Shown here one piece after another: positions 33,915-38,592 of a stretch of DNA of 38,592 nt. A model generated the notes under the pieces. The model saw only the letters and a list, made by a program, of their open reading frames with translations. It did not search any database and was not told the origin of the DNA. The first letter of the stretch is position 1; each line of letters starts with the position of its first letter. Origin of the DNA: Thiotrichales bacterium. GTDB taxonomy: Bacteria > Pseudomonadota > Gammaproteobacteria > Beggiatoales > Beggiatoaceae. Location of the stretch: assembly GCA_016744475.1 (NCBI GenBank), contig JADGEH010000040.1, positions 1 to 38,592 of the forward strand. The letters run 5' to 3'. The position numbers were made by a program, and so were the translations under genes.

Positions 33915-34493
33915 TTAGGGTTCGACGATTTTGGCGACGCGCAATAAGTTGGCAGCAGCGCGTAAGTCAACGGCTTGTAGGGTATCGGGATTGATGGCTA
34001 AACGGACGCGGTTGTTTTCAATATAAAACTCGACCATGCCGCCTTTTTCAGCAAAATCTTCCATGTCGCTGACGGTCAAAACCGGGCGATCAGAAAAGTA
34101 GGTGAGTATTTCATCTAATTGTTTTTTTTCTTTCTCTGCAATGAATACAATCTGGCACTGATCGCTGCTGCTGTCTAAATCAACACTCATGTTCACATCA
34201 ATGTCGCGCTGTTTGACAGTTTCGGCCTCCATAGTGGCTTCCATTTTTTGATTAAATTGGGTATCACCCAAAAGACAAAATTGAAATTTTTGCGTATCAG
34301 CGCTGAAGCTTTCATCGGGCCAGGTGACAAACTTAGCCAGGTTAAATAAGAACACGGCTTTCAGCGCGTATTCATCCGCCCGGGTCAGACTCCATACGGG
34401 TTGGACATATAGAAACAGGCTTAAAAAGGTCAATACTAAAAACCGTGTAAGCTTGTTATATATTGAAATATTATATTTTTTTGTCGTGAACAT
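33915..34493 (-). CDS. YfiR-like (DUF4154) periplasmic protein
   Basis: 192 aa. The signal peptide is RFLVLTFLSLFLYVQPVWS (about residues 17-35). The family core has EYALKAVFLFNLAKFVTWPD, then a beta-alpha region (FQFCLLGDTQF, QCQIVFIAEKEK, PVLTVSDMEDFAEKGGMVEF) and the closing NNRVRLAINPDTLQ with LLRVAKIVE. In Pseudomonas YfiR represses the diguanylate cyclase YfiN in the periplasm. YfiN and YfiB are not in the window, so its partner is unknown. Two Cys are present in the mature protein. Confidence 0.85.
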   Translation of the reverse strand: MFTTKKYNISIYNKLTRFLVLTFLSLFLYVQPVWSLTRADEYALKAVFLFNLAKFVTWPDESFSADTQKFQFCLLGDTQFNQKMEATMEAETVKQRDIDVNMSVDLDSSSDQCQIVFIAEKEKKQLDEILTYFSDRPVLTVSDMEDFAEKGGMVEFYIENNRVRLAINPDTLQAVDLRAAANLLRVAKIVEP

Positions 34494-35026
34494 AGGCGTG
34501 TTATGCAGTCAGGTCAATACTTAATAAAGGGTTAAGAGCCTATACGAAAACGGGATAATCGGCTGCAAACCTGCCTCAAAATGGCGAATTTTCGCTTCGA
34601 TTTCCCATCTTCGTATAGGCTCTAAAGAAAAATGTTATGGGATGGATTGGTGAGCTTGTCAGTCTCATCGCTTAAAAATAGCTCCTTCCCTCAAATTCTC
34701 TGGCTCACCTGAAGTTTTAGATCATCCAACAATAGTATAAGGCTAGGGTTTTTATGCGGCAGCGGGGTCAATAAAGCGATGTCATCGCGCCTGCAATACC
34801 TATTTTGCCAGCCATTGTAACGATTTATTCTCATTAACAACAATACACTATCTGCGATGTTCTGTAGTGAAGCGCTTCTTCTTCAGTGAAGAATGAGGCT
34901 TTATCTCAATGATGTGATCTCAGCATCCGGTGCCATGCCTCTATCATGGGGCTGTTGTCATCAGCTCTCTAGCGTCTTAAGCTTCTCTGCCTTTATGACT
35001 AAGGCTACAAAAAACAGGAATCCATC
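34494..35026. other. Intergenic region upstream of rapA with palindromic element
   Basis: No supported gene. It contains the 89-nt palindrome at 34535-34623 and an inverted pair GGTGAGC/GCTCACC around 34645-34710. The sequence then becomes mixed, with AACGATTTATTCTCATTAACAAC at about 34818-34840, which has a weak Fur-box-like look but should not be relied on. The rapA promoter probably lies in the last 250 bases. The ribosome site is CAGGA just before 35027. Confidence 0.55.
34535..34623. repeat. 89-nt palindromic element
   Basis: The ends AGAGCCTATACGAA (34535-34548) and TTCGTATAGGCTCT (34610-34623) are perfect 14-bp inverted repeats. Internal words (GGGATAATCGGCTGC on the left, and GGGAAATCGAAGC on the complement of the right arm) match partly. 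The inner sequence GCGAAAATTCGCCATTTTGAG (first 20 bases considered, read on the minus strand) is reminiscent of the 163-nt palindrome's arms. Confidence 0.75.
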
Positions 35027-37906
35027 ATGGCAGAATTTATTCGCGGACAACGTTGGATCAGCGAAACAGAATCCGAATTGGGCTTAGGCTTAATCCTCGA
35101 AGTGGATATACGACGTGTGACTGTGCTGTTCCCCGCAGTGGATGAAACGCGAGTGTATGCAAAAGACCAAGCGCCTTTAACCCGTGTGCATTTTCACATT
35201 GGAGACACCATCAGTAATCATCAAGGCGAGTCGCTGACGGTGACAGATATTCAAGAACATGAAGACATTCTCACTTATTTGGGGCGCAACGCCGTGGGTG
35301 AGATTAAAACAGTCCCTGAAATTCAGTTAGCCCATCATATCCAGTTTTCCAAACCCCAAGATCGTCTATTCACGGGGCACATTGATGCGTTTAAATGGTT
35401 TGATTTGCGCTTGGAAACGCTGCAAAAACGCAGTCTTTTGGCGCAATCTCCGGTATCGGGTTTACTCGGTGCGCGTTTAAGTTTGATTCCGCATCAGTTG
35501 TATATCGCGCAAGAAGTCGCCAGCCGCTATGCCCCGCGTGTGTTGTTAGCCGATGAAGTGGGTTTAGGCAAAACCATTGAAGCGGGTTTAATTCTGCATC
35601 AGCAATTGCTCACAGAACGCGCACGCCGGGTGTTATTGGTGGTGCCGGACACTTTAGTGCATCAATGGCTGGTCGAAATGTTACGGCGTTTTAATCTGCG
35701 CTTTAGCATTTTTGATGAAGAACGTTGTGTTGAAGCACAGGCGGATAGCGGCGGTAATCCATTTTTGACGGAACAATTGGTGCTGTGTAGCTTGAGCTTT
35801 TTTCGACACCTGCCGAAACGCCACACGCAAGCTGTGGATGGCGATTGGGATTTATTGGTGGTGGATGAGGCGCATCATTTGGAATGGACAGAAGAACGCA
35901 CGAGTCCTGAATATCAATTAATCGAATCATTAGCGCTGCAAACACGCGGATTATTATTGCTCACCGCAACGCCTGAGCAATTAGGGCAAGCGGGGCATTT
36001 TGCCCGTCTGCGTTTGCTGGATGCTCACCGTTTTTATGATTATCAAGCCTTTTTGCAAGAAGATGCGCATTACGAACCCGTGGCGGATGCGGTGCAGCAT
36101 TTATTAAATGAAGAGGCATTGCCTGACAGTGCGATAGAGACTTTGCAAGCGTTGCTGGGCGATACGGAGCATCAGGCGACTTTAAAAGCGCTGTCGTCAT
36201 CCCCGTCAAATACCGAAGAACGCGATACTTTGCTTAATGTATTGCTGGATAGACATGGCACGGGGCGCGTGTTGTTTCGTAATACTCGTGCAGCTATTTC
36301 GGGCTTTCCACCACGTAAAGCGCATTTTTACCCGTTGGCCTTACCTGATACATATCGAGATTTAAACTCAGAGGCTTCTGAGGATTCGGTGGATAAGGGT
36401 TTGTATCCTGAAACTTATTTTCAGCAAGCGCGTCAGCCGAGTGATCTGTCTCATGCTGAATCACCTTGGTGGCGGTTTGATCCTCGCGTGTCTTGGTTGA
36501 TGACCACTTTGGCGGCTTTAAAGCCTGAAAAAGTGCTAATTATTTGTGCTCACGCGCAAACCACGCTGGATTTAGAAGACTGCTTATTTACCCAGAGCGG
36601 CATCCGCACAGCCGTGTTCCACGAAGGTTTGAGCATTGTGCAACGTGACCGCGCGGCGGCTTATTTTGCCGATACCGACGATGGCGCACGGGTGTTGGTG
36701 TGTTCAGAAATCGGCAGCGAAGGACGCAATTTTCAATTCGCCCATCATCTTGTCCTGTTTGATTTACCCGACAATCCTGACTTACTTGAACAACGTATCG
36801 GACGTTTAGACCGTATCGGACAAACCCACACGATTCAAATCCATGTGCCCTATTTACAAAACAGTGCCCAGCAAACTTTATGTGATTGGTATCACCAAGG
36901 TTTGAATATTTTTGAGCACACCAGCCCTGCGGCAGCCAGTGTTTTTACTCAATTAGGCGAGCGTCTACAACGCTGTTTGCGACAAGAAGAGGATGTAGAC
37001 GCTCTGCTACAAGACACGCAAACGCTCCATCAGCGCTTAAGTGAACATTTGCATAAAGGCCGCGATCATTTGTTAGAAATGAATTCTTTCCGCCCGCAGG
37101 TGGCTGCACAACTCCTGGATGCCATCGAGCATCACGATGACGATGCCAGCTTGCAACCCTTTGTTGAACAGATATGTGAGTGTTTTGGTATTCAGTTTGA
37201 AGAACACAGCGAACAAGTGTGGTTAATGAAACCTGGCGAGCACATGTTGGCAGCGGGATTCCCGATGCTAGATGAAGATGGCTTGCTGGTGACATTTGAA
37301 CGCAACATTGCTTTGATGCGTGAAGAAGTGCAATTTTTAACCTGGGAACATCCCATTGTGCGCGGCGGTATGGATTGGGTGCTGGGTAATGAATTAGGCA
37401 ATACCGCGCTGATGACGATTAAGCATTTACAATTGCCTCCCGGCACTTTGTTGCTAGAGAGCTTGTTTAGCGTGGTGTGCGCGGCTCCTTCTCATCTGCA
37501 ACCAGATCGCTTTGCACCTGCCTTGGCTGTGCGTTTATTACTTGATCAAAAGGGGCAAGATTGGAGCGAAGTCTTGCCAACCGGACGATTAAAAGGCGTT
37601 CAAGCGGTGGATAGACAAACCGCTCGACGCTTAGTCAAAGCAGCTAAAGCGCCCTTGGAAGCGTTGATTAAACTCAGCGAAGAGCGAGCCGCAGAACAAT
37701 TGCCGGGGTTAATTCAGACCAGTCTGACGCAGATGAATCATAGTTTGCAGCCAGAAATGGAGCGTTTGCAGGCGTTGCTGCAAGTCAATCCCAACGTGCG
37801 AGAGGAAGAAGTCAAGTTTGTTGAACACCAAAGAGAGAGTTTGCAGCAGCATTTACAGACCGCACAATTGCAACTGCAAGGCATTCGCGTGTTGTTGAGC
37901 ACTTAG
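35027..37906 (+). CDS. rapA: RNA polymerase-associated protein RapA (Swi2/Snf2 ATPase)
   Basis: 959 aa, the family's usual length. RapA binds RNA polymerase and recycles it during transcription. The N-terminal part (FIRGQRWISETESELGLGLI) is the Tudor-like domain. Walker A is LLADEVGLGKTIEAGLI near residue 174, followed by the Swi2/Snf2 box VVDEAHHLEW near 279 and LLLLTATPEQL. The second RecA lobe has VLVCSEIGSEGRNFQFA and the last motif LEQRIGRLDRIGQT near 590. The C-terminal spacer and Rpb2-binding part close the protein (FVEHQRESLQQHLQTAQLQL). CAGGA sits before the ATG. Next to a repeat-rich gap on each side, so probably monocistronic. Confidence 0.97.
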   Translation: MAEFIRGQRWISETESELGLGLILEVDIRRVTVLFPAVDETRVYAKDQAPLTRVHFHIGDTISNHQGESLTVTDIQEHEDILTYLGRNAVGEIKTVPEIQLAHHIQFSKPQDRLFTGHIDAFKWFDLRLETLQKRSLLAQSPVSGLLGARLSLIPHQLYIAQEVASRYAPRVLLADEVGLGKTIEAGLILHQQLLTERARRVLLVVPDTLVHQWLVEMLRRFNLRFSIFDEERCVEAQADSGGNPFLTEQLVLCSLSFFRHLPKRHTQAVDGDWDLLVVDEAHHLEWTEERTSPEYQLIESLALQTRGLLLLTATPEQLGQAGHFARLRLLDAHRFYDYQAFLQEDAHYEPVADAVQHLLNEEALPDSAIETLQALLGDTEHQATLKALSSSPSNTEERDTLLNVLLDRHGTGRVLFRNTRAAISGFPPRKAHFYPLALPDTYRDLNSEASEDSVDKGLYPETYFQQARQPSDLSHAESPWWRFDPRVSWLMTTLAALKPEKVLIICAHAQTTLDLEDCLFTQSGIRTAVFHEGLSIVQRDRAAAYFADTDDGARVLVCSEIGSEGRNFQFAHHLVLFDLPDNPDLLEQRIGRLDRIGQTHTIQIHVPYLQNSAQQTLCDWYHQGLNIFEHTSPAAASVFTQLGERLQRCLRQEEDVDALLQDTQTLHQRLSEHLHKGRDHLLEMNSFRPQVAAQLLDAIEHHDDDASLQPFVEQICECFGIQFEEHSEQVWLMKPGEHMLAAGFPMLDEDGLLVTFERNIALMREEVQFLTWEHPIVRGGMDWVLGNELGNTALMTIKHLQLPPGTLLLESLFSVVCAAPSHLQPDRFAPALAVRLLLDQKGQDWSEVLPTGRLKGVQAVDRQTARRLVKAAKAPLEALIKLSEERAAEQLPGLIQTSLTQMNHSLQPEMERLQALLQVNPNVREEEVKFVEHQRESLQQHLQTAQLQLQGIRVLLST

Positions 37907-38390
37907 AGCTATTTGGTCAGTCTAGGATTTTTTTAACTCGTTCCCATGCGGTACATCACTGCCATTCGTGAAGGGTTTTTTTAGCCCCAACAGGGCGGCG
38001 GCATCCCTATAGCCCAGGGCAACGCCGATAATACCGATCCAGCCCTAAAAGGGCGCAATAAAGCCGTTGATGTTATTCCCCCTCCTCGAAGGAGGGGGCT
38101 AGGGGGGACAACAACAGCCTTAAAGATTCAGTTTATCGTCTTGATAAATGATAACCAGACAAGCCTGAATTAGATGTCGGCGTATCATAAAAATTTCCGA
38201 TGACATATCTGGATAACATCTATGGGGACGATATACAGCACTCAAAAGAAGATGCGGTAGTGAATTTCAAACAGTTTTAGAACCTTTAGAAGCTGCCTGG
38301 CTAATATAAATCAACTGCGGTCAGGCTAACTTTGAACCGCAGTATTTCATCTTAAATCAGTTCAACCCCGCTCCGACTTTTATCGCCTAT
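37907..38390. other. Repeat-rich intergenic region
   Basis: No gene is supported. The left half is the second copy of the MITE-like repeat. The right half (38100-38390) is mixed sequence without recognised features, except a hairpin with arms ACTGCGGT and ACCGCAGT near 38315-38345 that could terminate ribF on the minus strand. GTTGATGTTATTCCCCCTCCT-like sequence near 38067, with AGGAGGGGG close by, matches the hairpin at 31866. Confidence 0.55.
37940..38064. repeat. MITE-like repeat, second copy (partial)
   Basis: Reads GTTCCCATGCGGTACATCACTGCCATT, then GTGAAGG, a T run, AGCCCCAACAGGGCGGC, AGCCCAGGGCAACGCC and CCAGCCCTAAAAGGGCGC, in the same order as 30034-30149 (words separated by short gaps). 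Only the left half is present, so it is truncated or diverged on the right. Confidence 0.75.
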
Positions 38391-38592
38391 CTACCCTGCT
38401 TCGCTGTCTGCAAAAAAACTTCTGGCTTGTGCGGAATCAATCTGAATTTGGGCTTTCAAAGCATCTAATGAACTGAATTTCTGTTCATGACGCAGATGTT
38501 TAAGGAGCGCAATATCGACATGGGCACCATAAATATCATCATTGAAATCAAATAAATGGGCTTCTAATAGCGGGCGCATTTGATGACCATCT
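38391..38592 (-). CDS. ribF: 3' end of RibF, bifunctional riboflavin kinase / FMN adenylyltransferase (partial)
   Basis: The last 67 or so residues are in the window; the gene continues past base 38592. LLEAHLFDFNDDIYGAHV then LLKHLRHEQKFSSLDALKAQ and a helix ending ARSFFA match the closing part of the riboflavin kinase domain. RibF makes FMN and FAD from riboflavin. The reading frame stays open to the window edge (DGHQMRPLLE), so the start codon is outside. ATG at 38579 is an internal Met, not the start. Confidence 0.92.
   Translation of the reverse strand, partial: DGHQMRPLLEAHLFDFNDDIYGAHVDIALLKHLRHEQKFSSLDALKAQIQIDSAQARSFFADSEAG

Noticed and set aside
34818..34840. Fur box upstream of rapA
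   Set aside because: Only a partial likeness to the GATAATGATAATCATTATC-type pattern (cited as a 19-base consensus); rapA is not expected to be iron-regulated, so no site is claimed.

Overview
The window looks like chromosomal DNA of a gammaproteobacterium. The evidence is gene content and order: yqgE-ruvX-pyrR-pyrB, tsaB, hslR, proC-yggT-yggU, hemX-hemY, a full-length rapA, ribF, and a yhfA-type OsmC gene very close to the E. coli protein. Moderate GC, dense palindromic dispersed repeats, an IS4-type element, a plant-type LRR protein, an NB-ARC-like STAND ATPase and an Rpn-like protein with a coiled-coil repeat tail together resemble large-genome sulfur bacteria of the Beggiatoaceae/Thiotrichales. 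That placement is inference from style and gene set, not a proven assignment. No tRNA, rRNA or CRISPR array was recognised. 

Layout. 1-3000: the tail of an unidentified gene, then a STAND/NB-ARC-like regulator bracketed by two copies of one dispersed repeat. 3.4-6.2 kb: a secreted LRR-FN3-Calx-beta-like protein with a strong terminator. 6.4-8.6 kb (minus): a BtuB-type TonB receptor behind a cobalamin riboswitch. 8.8-11.1 kb: an exported DUF4139-like protein converging on serC, with a hairpin between the two stops. 11.2-11.3 kb: a 163-nt palindromic element. 11.5-15.0 kb: the yqgE-ruvX-pyrR-pyrB operon with an Rpn-type gene inserted in it. 15.2-20.2 kb: two tandem OGT-like (SPINDLY-type) glycosyltransferases followed by a type IV pilin with a good sigma-54 promoter match. 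20.3-22.3 kb (minus): tsaB, an orphan DppD-type ABC ATPase, hslR. 22.5-27.7 kb: proC-yggT-yggU-bioB-hemX-hemY. 

27.7-32.1 kb is an accessory, decaying region. It holds a TamB-like N-terminal remnant, an AT-rich glycosyltransferase-like gene, a DUF58-like N-terminal remnant, an unknown ORF between two direct repeats, and a decayed IS4-family element nested inside a palindromic MITE-like repeat with a clean 11-bp target duplication. 32.1-38.6 kb: yhfA-like osmC with an ABC ATPase, thiE with a yfiR-like gene (minus), rapA, another copy of the MITE-like repeat, and the 3' end of ribF (minus). 

The most interesting possible systems are (i) the OGT pair next to a pilin, a candidate pilin or cytoplasmic O-glycosylation locus, (ii) the repeat-bracketed STAND protein, whose N-terminus could be an adaptor domain, so a candidate conflict or defence regulator, and (iii) the Rpn-type gene coupled to ruvX in a housekeeping operon.
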